NCBI GenBank assembly: GCA_949298635.1
Contig: CASFXG010000023.1
Location: 20,225-84,224, forward strand
Reading direction: 5' to 3'
From: an uncultured Coriobacteriaceae bacterium
Lineage (GTDB): Bacteria; Actinomycetota; Coriobacteriia; Coriobacteriales; Coriobacteriaceae
DNA: 64,000 nucleotides
The notes beneath the pieces are model-generated. The model did no database searches, was not told the DNA's origin, and saw only the letters and a program-made list of their open reading frames with translations. The first letter of the stretch is position 1. Each line of letters opens with the position of its first letter. Shown here one piece after another: positions 9,165 to 16,334 of the stretch. Both the position numbers and the translations under genes were made by a program.

Positions 9165-9201
9165 TATACCCGTTTGGGTATATTTGGGTGTACGATATAC
9201 C
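9165..9201. promoter_or_regulatory. Two adjacent operator-like dyads upstream of the EIIA gene
   Basis: TATACCC-GTTT-GGGTATA (9165-9182) is a perfect dyad. GGTGTA-CGA-TATACC (9187-9201) is a second dyad with one mismatch. Both share the GGTATA half-site and lie 60 to 100 bp upstream of the EIIA start, so a dimeric repressor probably binds here. The regulator is not identified in the window. Confidence 0.5.
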
Positions 9202-9263
9202 ATGCGGCGCGGCGGGCGCCGCTGTTTTGCTTTAGTCGAGGAACTCTGGCTATAAAGGAAGAC

Positions 9264-9758
9264 ATGTTCAAGTCTGTTCTGAAAACGTTGGGCATCCACG
9301 GGCACAGCAGCGTGCTGCTCTCGCCCCTCGCCGGAAAGGTCATCCCTCTCTCCGACGTGCAGGATCCCATGTTCTCGTCGGGCTCGCTCGGCGAAGGCGT
9401 CGCGATCGAGCCCACGGGAGGCAAGGTCGTCGCACCCTCGGATTCGAAGGTGAAGGCGATCTTCCCCAGCGGGCACGCCGTCGCGCTCCATACGAACGAA
9501 GGGCTCGACGTGCTCGTGCATATCGGGCTCGATACCGAGAAGCTCGAGGGCAGGCATTTCACGGTTCATGCCGCGGTGGGCGATTCGGTGAAGCGCGGAG
9601 ACGTGCTCATCGAGTTCGACCGCGATGCGATTAAGCGCGAGGGCTACGACCTCACCGCGCCGATTCTCATCTGCAATTCCGCTGAATATTCGAGTATCAA
9701 GGGCGAGGTGGGCGACACCGTGGGCGAGCTGGAGAAGCTCCTCACCGCCCGCGAATAG
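9264..9758 (+). CDS. PTS glucose-family EIIA component
   Basis: This is a glucose-family (crr-like) EIIA protein that carries phosphate from HPr to a sugar-specific EIIB. It is 164 residues, close to the 168 of E. coli EIIA-Glc. The phosphorylated His is in VLVHIGLDT (His86) and its partner is His71 in SGHAVAL. The N-terminus LSPLAGKVIPLSDVQDPMFSSGSLG and the GDVLIEFD and GYDLTAPI segments also match. The start follows AAAGGAAG. It stands alone as a soluble domain without EIIB or EIIC beside it and is 63 bp upstream of nagB, so it may serve N-acetylglucosamine or glucose uptake by a permease encoded elsewhere. Two operator-like dyads precede it. Confidence 0.9.
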   Translation: MFKSVLKTLGIHGHSSVLLSPLAGKVIPLSDVQDPMFSSGSLGEGVAIEPTGGKVVAPSDSKVKAIFPSGHAVALHTNEGLDVLVHIGLDTEKLEGRHFTVHAAVGDSVKRGDVLIEFDRDAIKREGYDLTAPILICNSAEYSSIKGEVGDTVGELEKLLTARE

Positions 9759-9821
9759 CGCTACTATGGTTAGCATGCGGGCTGTTCGGGGCTCGCGAGT
9801 TCTTTGTTGGAAGGGGTTCTC

Positions 9822-10553
9822 ATGTTCAAGATCGTCAAGGCGCGCGATTACGACGATATGAGCCGCAAGGCGGCCAACATCATCTCGGCGCAGGTTATCT
9901 TGAAGCCCGATTGCGTGCTCGGTCTTGCTACGGGCAGCACGCCGATCGGGGCATATCATCAGCTCATCGAGTGGTATAAGAAGGGCGATGTGGACTTCTC
10001 CCAGGTGAGCACCTACAACCTCGACGAGTATCGCGGTCTCACGCATGACGATCCGCAGAGCTATCACTACTTCATGCGTGACAACTTCTTCGATCACATC
10101 AACATCGACCTTGCGAACACGCATGTGCCCGACGGCTCCAACCCCGATGCGGACGCCGCGTGCTCCGAGTACGACAAGATGGTTGCCGAGGCGGGCTATC
10201 CCGACCTGCAGCTTTTGGGTATCGGCAACAACGGCCACATCGGCTTCAACGAGCCCGACGACCACTTCTCGAAGGGTACGCACTGCGTCGACCTCACCGA
10301 GTCCACGATCAAGGCGAACAGCCGCCTGTTCGAGCGCGAGGAGGACGTCCCGCGCCAGGCGTACACCATGGGCGTGCAGACCATCATGTACGCGCGCATG
10401 ATCCTCGTGGTGGCCAACGGCGCCGCCAAGGCTCAGGCCGTCCACGATATGTGCTTCGGTCCTGTAACCCCGAGCTGCCCGGCGTCGATTCTGCAGCTGC
10501 ATCCGAACGTCGTCGTGGTGGCCGACAGCGAGGCGCTCGCGCTGTGCGAGTAG
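9822..10553 (+). CDS. nagB: Glucosamine-6-phosphate deaminase, first copy
   Basis: NagB converts glucosamine 6-phosphate to fructose 6-phosphate and ammonia, which channels amino sugars such as N-acetylglucosamine and sialic acid into glycolysis. The 243-residue protein contains LATGSTPIGAY near residue 40, the catalytic NLDEYRGL, LLGIGNNGHIGFNEP and the DLTESTIKANSR lid region. It is shorter than the 266-residue E. coli enzyme, as in Gram-positive forms. The ATG at 9822 follows GGAAGGGG. It probably shares a transcript with the EIIA gene. A second, closely similar nagB lies at 56541-57275, which is unusual. Confidence 0.95.
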   Translation: MFKIVKARDYDDMSRKAANIISAQVILKPDCVLGLATGSTPIGAYHQLIEWYKKGDVDFSQVSTYNLDEYRGLTHDDPQSYHYFMRDNFFDHINIDLANTHVPDGSNPDADAACSEYDKMVAEAGYPDLQLLGIGNNGHIGFNEPDDHFSKGTHCVDLTESTIKANSRLFEREEDVPRQAYTMGVQTIMYARMILVVANGAAKAQAVHDMCFGPVTPSCPASILQLHPNVVVVADSEALALCE

Positions 10554-10560
10554 GCGGTAG

Positions 10561-10585
10561 GGATACGAGGCCGGGCTTCGTATCC
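10561..10585 (+). terminator. Hairpin after nagB
   Basis: GGATACGA pairs with TCGTATCC around a short GC core seven bases after the nagB stop. There is no T-run, so it may stabilise the mRNA end rather than terminate. Confidence 0.5.
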
Positions 10586-10649
10586 TAGAAGGCGTGCCCG
10601 CGATGTCGATAGGGTGTCGCTCGGCATGCACCATCTAAATAAATGGTCC

Positions 10650-10686
10650 AAGGCGGATTCCGCGATGGCGGGATCCGCCTTTTGCT
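10650..10686 (+). terminator. Rho-independent terminator of the EIIA-nagB unit
   Basis: AAGGCGGAT pairs with ATCCGCCTT, with extra pairing of CCGC/GCGG inside. A short T-rich tail TTTGCTT follows. Confidence 0.75.
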
Positions 10687-10742
10687 TGCACGTATCGCGC
10701 GTGCTCGTGTTTTCCACGGCGGCTGCTCTGAGCTGGCATTAA

Positions 10743-10759
10743 TCTTGCTAAATTCTTGC
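10743..10759 (+). promoter_or_regulatory. SARP-like direct repeat, distal pair
   Basis: TCTTGC occurs at 10743-10748 and at 10754-10759, exactly 11 bp apart, on one helical face. The adjoining bases are also similar (AATCTTGCTA and AATTCTTGCA). SARP-family activators are known to bind short direct repeats at 11-bp spacing. Confidence 0.55.
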
Positions 10760-10974
10760 ATAGGGAGTTAAGGAATGAAAAGGTACCCCCTATCATACGA
10801 TTGGGGAAGGGGATGGATTGAAGCTGCGAACGGAAGGGGGTAATCTGCGAGCGGCTCCTGCCTTAAGAATCGGCGGGGCGCATGTGGGGCTCAAGATATG
10901 CCGACGTGATGCGGCATCCGTGTATACCAGCAGGTTGGTTCATGCTTGCTGGAAGTTTTCAACATGGGCGCGAA

Positions 10975-10991
10975 TCTTGCCATAATCTTGC
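10975..10991 (+). promoter_or_regulatory. SARP-like direct repeat, proximal pair
   Basis: TCTTGC occurs at 10975-10980 and 10986-10991, again exactly 11 bp apart, about 97 bp upstream of the regulator start codon. It is the second copy of the arrangement seen at 10743-10759. Confidence 0.55.
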
Positions 10992-11087
10992 ACAAAGCAA
11001 ATCAATTTTGAATATCGCAGGCGATTGACACGTCGACGCCGTCGTCTTCCCCGTATCGTTCGGATAGGGTTGAATGCGAGGGAAGCA

Positions 11088-14000
11088 ATGGGAATGGATT
11101 CTTGGAATGCATCGACACGGCAAGCGGCGAAGATCACAGGCGGGGTAGCTTCTGTCGGAGGCGCGCGGGTGGTTCGCCCAGGCGCACGTGGCGCACGGGC
11201 GCTACCTATGGGACCGAGTTTCATGGTGCGCAGGACGAAGCTCGTCCAAGAGCTTATTCGAAAGGTGTCGAGTGCGGGAATAGGCGTAGTATGCGCACCG
11301 AAGGGATTCGGCAAGACCGCATTGCTCATCCAGTACGTGGATGAGGTTGCGAACGACCCGGAACGGGGGAGCGTTCGGCTCATCGACGCGGAGGATGCGG
11401 TCGTGGCCGAGCTCTCCGTCCAGATTGAGGAAATCGCCGAATCGTTCGCCGTGGCACCGCATCCAGCGATTGCGATCGATAACCTGCCGCCGTTCGAGGG
11501 GTCGGACATCGATGCCTTCATGGACGTACTCAGGGATGCGCGTGCTGCCGGCATGGAGATCGTCGTGGCATGTACGCCCGCGGCTGGCGAGCTTACGCGT
11601 AGAATGGGCGATGCGGCGAAGTTTGGGGCGCAGCAACTCAAGATACAGCCGCGGGAATACGCTGAATGGTCTCATGTGCTCTCCATCTCCGCCTCGCTTG
11701 ACGTGTACGCCTTGACGCAGGGCGTGCCGCTTCTCGTGGCTGCGCTTCAGGGCATGACGGATCAGACGGCGACGATGCCCCAGCCGGTGGAAAGCTATGT
11801 GGCCGACCTGTACCGCACCATGCTGGAAGAGCTCAGTCACATCGATGCGACGCGCTATAAGCTCGCGGCGATGCTGATCTTGGCGGGAGATGGAAACTTC
11901 AGCGACCTCGCGCGCGCCGGGCTCGACGCCTCTGCTCCTGAGTTGCGGTTACTGCTGCGGGAGTACCCGGTATTTGGCGAGGACAGGGCGTTGGGAACCT
12001 TCACGTGTCTGGGCTCCGAGCCGGGCGCGCGCAGGCAGATTCGCGAGCTCATCGCCCGCGATGCCCTGCCGCTCGTGCGGCGCACCGCCCGCGCCCTTTT
12101 GAAGGCGGGACGCGCGGATCGGGCTGTCGCGCTCATCGACGAGCATCTTTCTGCAAAGGAGGCCGCGGACTTCGTCGATGCGTTTCCACTCCTCTTTGCG
12201 ATACATGGGCATGCGCGGTTCGTGAGCGAGGTCACAGCGCGGCGTCGTGAAACGGGCGGAGACGAGCGTGCGTCGCTCTCGCTCGAACTTGCCGTCTATG
12301 CCTCAGCGTTGACCGCGGGAGATTACCGGCTGGCGCGCGCTGTTGGCGGGGAGCTCCGCCTGCGCGTTGACGAGGTGGTGTCGGCGACGCAGCGGCAGGC
12401 GTGGGAGGAGGCTCGACTGCTTGCCAGGTCGGTATCGCATGCGTCCGGGCTCGATCTTCCTGCAGTGGCGTCGCCTAAGAAGCGGGGCGGCGCGCCACGG
12501 GGCATCGACTGCGAGGCGCTTGAGGTGCATGCCCGTTGTCGTCGTGCGCTCATCGAATGCGGGACGTGGACGGGAGACGCCGAGCGCCTACTCGAACGGG
12601 TGAGTAACGGTCTCCCGAGCGACGATGCGGTCGATGTCCCGCTCGCGCTTCTGCGCTGCGACGTCATGCTTGCCGAAGCGCTCATGGGCTCGCTTGGCCA
12701 TATCGGTAAGGATGATGCGGAACTCGCGGTATCGGATCGTGTGTTTCGCGAGCGTAAGCTGGCACCCCTGGTGAGTTATGCCAGGCTCGTGCGTTCCGCC
12801 CGGCGCCTGTTCGCGGGGTCGCCGCTCATCGATGAGCGCGCCTTCACCGATGCGGGCACCGCAGCCCTTCGGGCATCAGATCTATCGTTGCAGCTGCTTG
12901 CGACGCTGTTTGCCGGTTGGCAGGAGCTCGTGCAAGGTCAGGCGGTCAACGCGCGTTTTCGCGCACAGCAGGTGCTGAAGCTCGCGGATGAGGGTCAGCC
13001 GTATCTGCAGATGCAAGCAGGGTTTCTCGAGCGCATCGCGCATCTGTGCGGCATGTCGCGCGGGGCGGTGCGCGAGGAAGCTGGTCTTCAGGATCTGAAC
13101 AGGAAGGACGTGACGCCTGCGGAGGCTTGGGAATGTGCTGCCTGCCTCTCTGCGGCACGCGATGACGCCGAGCTCGCCGCGTGGTTCTCCCTGCACAAGG
13201 AGACGCTGCTCACGCCCTCGTTCAGGCTGTTCGCACGGCTTGCGATATCGGTTTTGGGTCCGCGCGCCGATGCCCTGCGCCGCATGTTGCCGGCGGGTAC
13301 CGCACCGTACTACCTGTTCGATGAGGATCCAAAAGACGAGGAACAGCCCCTGTTCGAGCTGTTCGCAAAAGATTATACGGAAGAGGAAGTCGGGAGGGTG
13401 TCCATCCGACTGCTCGGCGGTTTCTCGGTGACGCGCAATGGGCATGTCCTCACGGATACCATTTGGAAGCGGCGCAAGATCGGACTGCTTGCGGCGCGCC
13501 TCGCTATCGAGCGGGGAACGTACGTCACGCGCCGCACCATTACCGAGGAAATCTGGCCGGGCCTCGATTACGCGAAGGCACGTGAGAACCTCTATTCGAC
13601 GCTGTCGACGTTGCGACATGCCCTGGGGCAGAGGAAGGATGGTCCGCAGTACATCGTGACGCAAGGGGATGGCATCGCCTTCAACAGCGAGTTCGTGGAC
13701 AGCGATGTCGTCCGCTTCAGTGAGCTCGCACGCGAGATTCTGCTCGGGCATCTCCGCATGAGCTCATCGCAGCTCATATCGATGTGTTTGAAGGTGGAGA
13801 GCTTGTATGTGGGGCCGCTGCTCGTCCCCGACCGCTGCACCATCCCGTATTTCACGCATATGCGCCATGTGCTGCAGACGAAGTTCATCGATTGCATGAT
13901 TCGCGGCGTGGACGTGGCGATTGAGGAAGAGGATGTGAACTCTGCGCTCTGGATGATCGAGGCGGCGCTGCGCAGTGAAGCCGGACGCGAGGACGTCGTG

Positions 14001-14168
14001 CGACGCGCGTTGCAGGTCTACGAGCTTGCCGGCAGGTATTCAGATGTCGAGGAGGTGTATCGCATGCATCGGGAGCATCTGCGCCGACAAGCCGATCGCG
14101 CTCCCGAGCCCGAGACAGAGCGGGTATACAGGCAGATTGAAGGAAGACGCTTGAGGTACGGTGCGTGA
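11088..14168 (+). CDS. Large STAND-like transcriptional regulator with C-terminal SARP/BTAD output domain
   Basis: This 1026-residue protein looks like a signal-integrating transcription activator. Near the N-terminus APKGFGKTALL is a Walker A motif with Lys76, followed by AIDNLPPFEG as a likely Walker B. The middle third is helical and resembles the tetratricopeptide-like arms of STAND regulators. From residue 771 (VSIRLLGGFSVTRNG) it has an OmpR/SARP-type winged helix, and the last 150 residues form a BTAD-like helical domain. I chose the ATG at 11088 after GAGGGA. It stands alone between terminated units. The repeats upstream suggest it controls its own gene. The inducer and other targets cannot be read from the sequence. 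Confidence 0.8.
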   Translation: MGMDSWNASTRQAAKITGGVASVGGARVVRPGARGARALPMGPSFMVRRTKLVQELIRKVSSAGIGVVCAPKGFGKTALLIQYVDEVANDPERGSVRLIDAEDAVVAELSVQIEEIAESFAVAPHPAIAIDNLPPFEGSDIDAFMDVLRDARAAGMEIVVACTPAAGELTRRMGDAAKFGAQQLKIQPREYAEWSHVLSISASLDVYALTQGVPLLVAALQGMTDQTATMPQPVESYVADLYRTMLEELSHIDATRYKLAAMLILAGDGNFSDLARAGLDASAPELRLLLREYPVFGEDRALGTFTCLGSEPGARRQIRELIARDALPLVRRTARALLKAGRADRAVALIDEHLSAKEAADFVDAFPLLFAIHGHARFVSEVTARRRETGGDERASLSLELAVYASALTAGDYRLARAVGGELRLRVDEVVSATQRQAWEEARLLARSVSHASGLDLPAVASPKKRGGAPRGIDCEALEVHARCRRALIECGTWTGDAERLLERVSNGLPSDDAVDVPLALLRCDVMLAEALMGSLGHIGKDDAELAVSDRVFRERKLAPLVSYARLVRSARRLFAGSPLIDERAFTDAGTAALRASDLSLQLLATLFAGWQELVQGQAVNARFRAQQVLKLADEGQPYLQMQAGFLERIAHLCGMSRGAVREEAGLQDLNRKDVTPAEAWECAACLSAARDDAELAAWFSLHKETLLTPSFRLFARLAISVLGPRADALRRMLPAGTAPYYLFDEDPKDEEQPLFELFAKDYTEEEVGRVSIRLLGGFSVTRNGHVLTDTIWKRRKIGLLAARLAIERGTYVTRRTITEEIWPGLDYAKARENLYSTLSTLRHALGQRKDGPQYIVTQGDGIAFNSEFVDSDVVRFSELAREILLGHLRMSSSQLISMCLKVESLYVGPLLVPDRCTIPYFTHMRHVLQTKFIDCMIRGVDVAIEEEDVNSALWMIEAALRSEAGREDVVRRALQVYELAGRYSDVEEVYRMHREHLRRQADRAPEPETERVYRQIEGRRLRYGA

Positions 14169-14254
14169 GCTCGTATGGGCACCGCGGTGCCGAGCGGGGG
14201 TTGGCGGATTGCCGTATGCCTGCGCGTCTACGCGGTGCCCTGCATATGAGTTCG

Positions 14255-14554
14255 TTAGGGGAGCTCGATGTGCTCGATGTCGTCGCGCTTGCTCTCGCGA
14301 TATAGGGAGAACTTGCGACCGATGACTTGGATCACCTCGGCATGGCAGCGCTCGGCGAGGTAATCGGCGGCCTCGCGGGTATCGAGGGAGGAGGTGTCGA
14401 GCACCGAGCACTTGATGAGCTCGTGAGCTTCGAGGGCGGCGTTCGCTTGCTCCACCACGCCGTCGTTCACATCGGTTTTGCCGATGATGATGGCGGGCTT
14501 GAGATGGTGGGCGAGACTGCGCAGATGGCGAACGTGCTTGCCGGAGAGAGCCAT
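14255..14554 (-). CDS. YhbY/CRM-domain RNA-binding protein
   Basis: This is a 99-residue single CRM-domain (CRS1-YhbY) protein, a family that associates with pre-50S ribosomal particles. It contains LRSLAHHLKPAIIIGK near the N-terminus and the conserved HELIKCSVL followed by IQVIGRKFSLYRESK. Length matches the E. coli and Bacillus homologues of about 97 residues. The start is the ATG of MALSGKHVR; an AAAGG lies about 13 bases upstream, so initiation is not strongly marked. It converges with the SARP-type regulator, leaving an 86-bp gap with no clear terminator. Confidence 0.9.
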   Translation of the reverse strand: MALSGKHVRHLRSLAHHLKPAIIIGKTDVNDGVVEQANAALEAHELIKCSVLDTSSLDTREAADYLAERCHAEVIQVIGRKFSLYRESKRDDIEHIELP

Positions 14555-14761
14555 GGGAATCGCTTGCCTTTCGCGGTTGCTGATTGAGTACCGAATGCTT
14601 TGGGCGAAAACGCAACAACGATACCGTAAAGGGACGTGTTTCCGCAAGAAGGAGGTGGTATGGGGAGATGATGCGCGCATCGCCTCGGTGACGAGGGCGC
14701 ATGCCTGAGAACAACAATCGAAACAGTTGGCAGTGTGGTGGAACGGTACCCTGGCCCACGA

Positions 14762-14767
14762 TATAAT
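14762..14767 (+). promoter_or_regulatory. -10 element upstream of the proline-rich membrane protein
   Basis: TATAAT lies 48 bp upstream of the start at 14815. TTGGCA is present but too far away (29 bp) to be its usual partner. Confidence 0.45.
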
Positions 14768-14814
14768 GGAAAAATCGTAGGGGCGCGCGACGCGCGCAAA
14801 GGGAGGAGACCACC

Positions 14815-16026
14815 ATGAACGAGCAAGAACAGCAGGGAATGCCCCCTGTGCCGCAACCTGCCGAGTCCGAACAGCCACCCGTGCCCGAGCAGCCGGCCGT
14901 TGTGCCTGAGCAACCCGCTGTACCCGCTCAGCCCGTGCCCGAGCAGCCGATTGCCGAGGCTCCGCAGCCCGTGCCCGCGCCGACGGAGCAGCCCGCGCCT
15001 GCGGTGCCCGCCCAGCCCGCCGCTGCACCTGCTGAGCCTGCTGCACCTGCCCAGCCCGCGCCCGAGCAGCCCGCAGCCGCGCCGGCATCTGTGCCTCCCG
15101 CGTGGTCTGCGGCCGGGATGCCTCAGCCTCCGGTAGCGCCGGCGCCTGGAGCCACCCAGGCTGCACCGGGAGCCACGCAGCAGGCAAGTTGGCAGGTTCC
15201 GCAGAGCCAGCCTGCGCCTGAGCAGCCTCCGGCGTACGCCCAGCCTCCTGCTGCCGGGTATGCTGCGCCTGCACAGGCCGATATGCCTTCGCCTGTCCAG
15301 CCGCAGAAGAAATCGAACGCGGGGCTCATCGTGGGCGGTATTGTTGGCGCGCTGCTCGTCATCGTGGCGGTCGTGCTTGTGGCATTCGTCATCCCCAACC
15401 TGAACTCGCCGAGCGCGAGCACGGGGGGCGTGACGATCGACGAGCCCGCCGAGGAACCTGCCGAGCCGAACGCTCCTGCCGACGATCCTGCTGAACCGAG
15501 CGTTCCTGCCGATGCCGACGCGGAGACCCTTGTTACCGCCGCTGCCGAGGCCGAGCTCGACAAGCTCAAGAACGCCGACCCCGAAGCGCTTGCGCTCGTG
15601 GGCGATATCGTGAACGAGGGCTTCGAGAACCAGACCGATGAGACGCTCGAGACCTGCGGCGTCGATCCGGAGGAGTACGCGCGCATCATGCTCGAGGGCT
15701 TCTCGTACACGATCGACGACGTTTACGTTTACGAGTCGATCGACGAGGCGACGGTGTACGCGACCGTGACCTGCCGCGATATCTTCGAACTCATCGACAA
15801 CTACAACTACATGCTCGAGGCCTATGTAAACTCCGAAGACTACCAGTACACCACGTATGAAGAGGATTGCCAGCGCATGGGCATGATCTTCATCGAGGCG
15901 GCTGAATCCGCCGGCATGAACGGTGGCTATCAGATGACGATCGATCTCACGTACGAGAACGGCTCGTGGGTCGTCGACGAGGATCAGTGGGAGAGCGAGC
16001 TCGACTGGCTCTTCGACGTGGAGTAA
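14815..16026 (+). CDS. Membrane-anchored protein with long Pro/Ala/Gln/Glu-rich cytoplasmic arm
   Basis: I do not recognise a named family. The 403-residue protein has about 160 N-terminal residues built of PEQPA/PAQP-like repeats, then a KK-flanked hydrophobic segment (about 168-190, GLIVGGIVGALLVIVAVVLVAFVI). An acidic Pro-rich linker and a C-terminal domain of about 180 residues, rich in Asp, Glu and Tyr, follow. With no signal peptide, the repeat arm should be inside and the acidic domain outside. The end resembles the small extracytoplasmic sensor-like or lipoprotein-like domains seen in Firmicutes and Actinobacteria. GGGAGGAG precedes the ATG. It may be a cell-envelope stress or adhesion protein. 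Confidence 0.8.
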   Translation: MNEQEQQGMPPVPQPAESEQPPVPEQPAVVPEQPAVPAQPVPEQPIAEAPQPVPAPTEQPAPAVPAQPAAAPAEPAAPAQPAPEQPAAAPASVPPAWSAAGMPQPPVAPAPGATQAAPGATQQASWQVPQSQPAPEQPPAYAQPPAAGYAAPAQADMPSPVQPQKKSNAGLIVGGIVGALLVIVAVVLVAFVIPNLNSPSASTGGVTIDEPAEEPAEPNAPADDPAEPSVPADADAETLVTAAAEAELDKLKNADPEALALVGDIVNEGFENQTDETLETCGVDPEEYARIMLEGFSYTIDDVYVYESIDEATVYATVTCRDIFELIDNYNYMLEAYVNSEDYQYTTYEEDCQRMGMIFIEAAESAGMNGGYQMTIDLTYENGSWVVDEDQWESELDWLFDVE

Positions 16027-16091
16027 ACGGTTTGCCGGACGAACGCCGTGCGTCCCCCGGCACAATATGTAGATAGCGTCCTTGCTATGCA

Positions 16092-16127
16092 AACGGCGTG
16101 CTGCGACTGGGCGGCACGCCGTTTTTT
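16092..16127 (+). terminator. Rho-independent terminator before nrdJ
   Basis: AACGGCGTGC pairs with GCACGCCGTT around a 12-nt loop and runs into TTTTTT. Confidence 0.92.
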
Positions 16128-16158
16128 CGTTTGACTGCTAGTACTCAGCGCTCAAAGA

Positions 16159-16206
16159 AATCAATATGTAGTGTTACCGTTCACGGAATAGCGCAATATG
16201 TTGGAA
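16159..16206. promoter_or_regulatory. Pair of NrdR-like boxes upstream of nrdJ
   Basis: AATCAATATGTAGTGT (16159-16174) matches about 12 of 16 positions of the known NrdR box ACACWATATMTWGTGT. GCGCAATATGTTGGAA (16191-16206) matches about 10. Their starts are 32 bp apart, three helical turns, as is typical for NrdR-regulated ribonucleotide reductase genes. nrdR itself is not in the window. Confidence 0.65.
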
Positions 16207-16334
16207 TTTCTGTCAAGCTGCCTTGGTACAATCAAATGCGGCTGCCGTCGCGCGCCCGAAGCGCCTCGGGTTTTGTCCGCACGGGCGGCGAAACTATCAG
16301 CAGCCGGCCATTTCAGCTAGAAAGCGAGGATCCC

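Larger units (their letters stand above)
10687..11087. other. Non-coding interval upstream of the SARP-type regulator
   Basis: This 400-bp stretch contains no supported gene. It is AT-richer than its surroundings and holds two TCTTGC direct-repeat pairs, described separately; nothing else in it is recognised. Confidence 0.6.
16027..16334. other. Non-coding interval between the membrane protein and nrdJ
   Basis: This 308-bp stretch holds the 16092-16127 terminator and the pair of NrdR-like boxes. No small gene or cobalamin riboswitch was recognised. Confidence 0.6.

Noticed and set aside
10944..10949. Third TCTTGC-like repeat (GCTTGC) between the two SARP-like pairs
   Set aside because: It is one mismatch off and not in 11-bp phase with either pair.
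14651..14666. Small gene starting after AAGGAGGTGGT
   Set aside because: A good ribosome binding site is followed by ATG but the frame stops after three codons.
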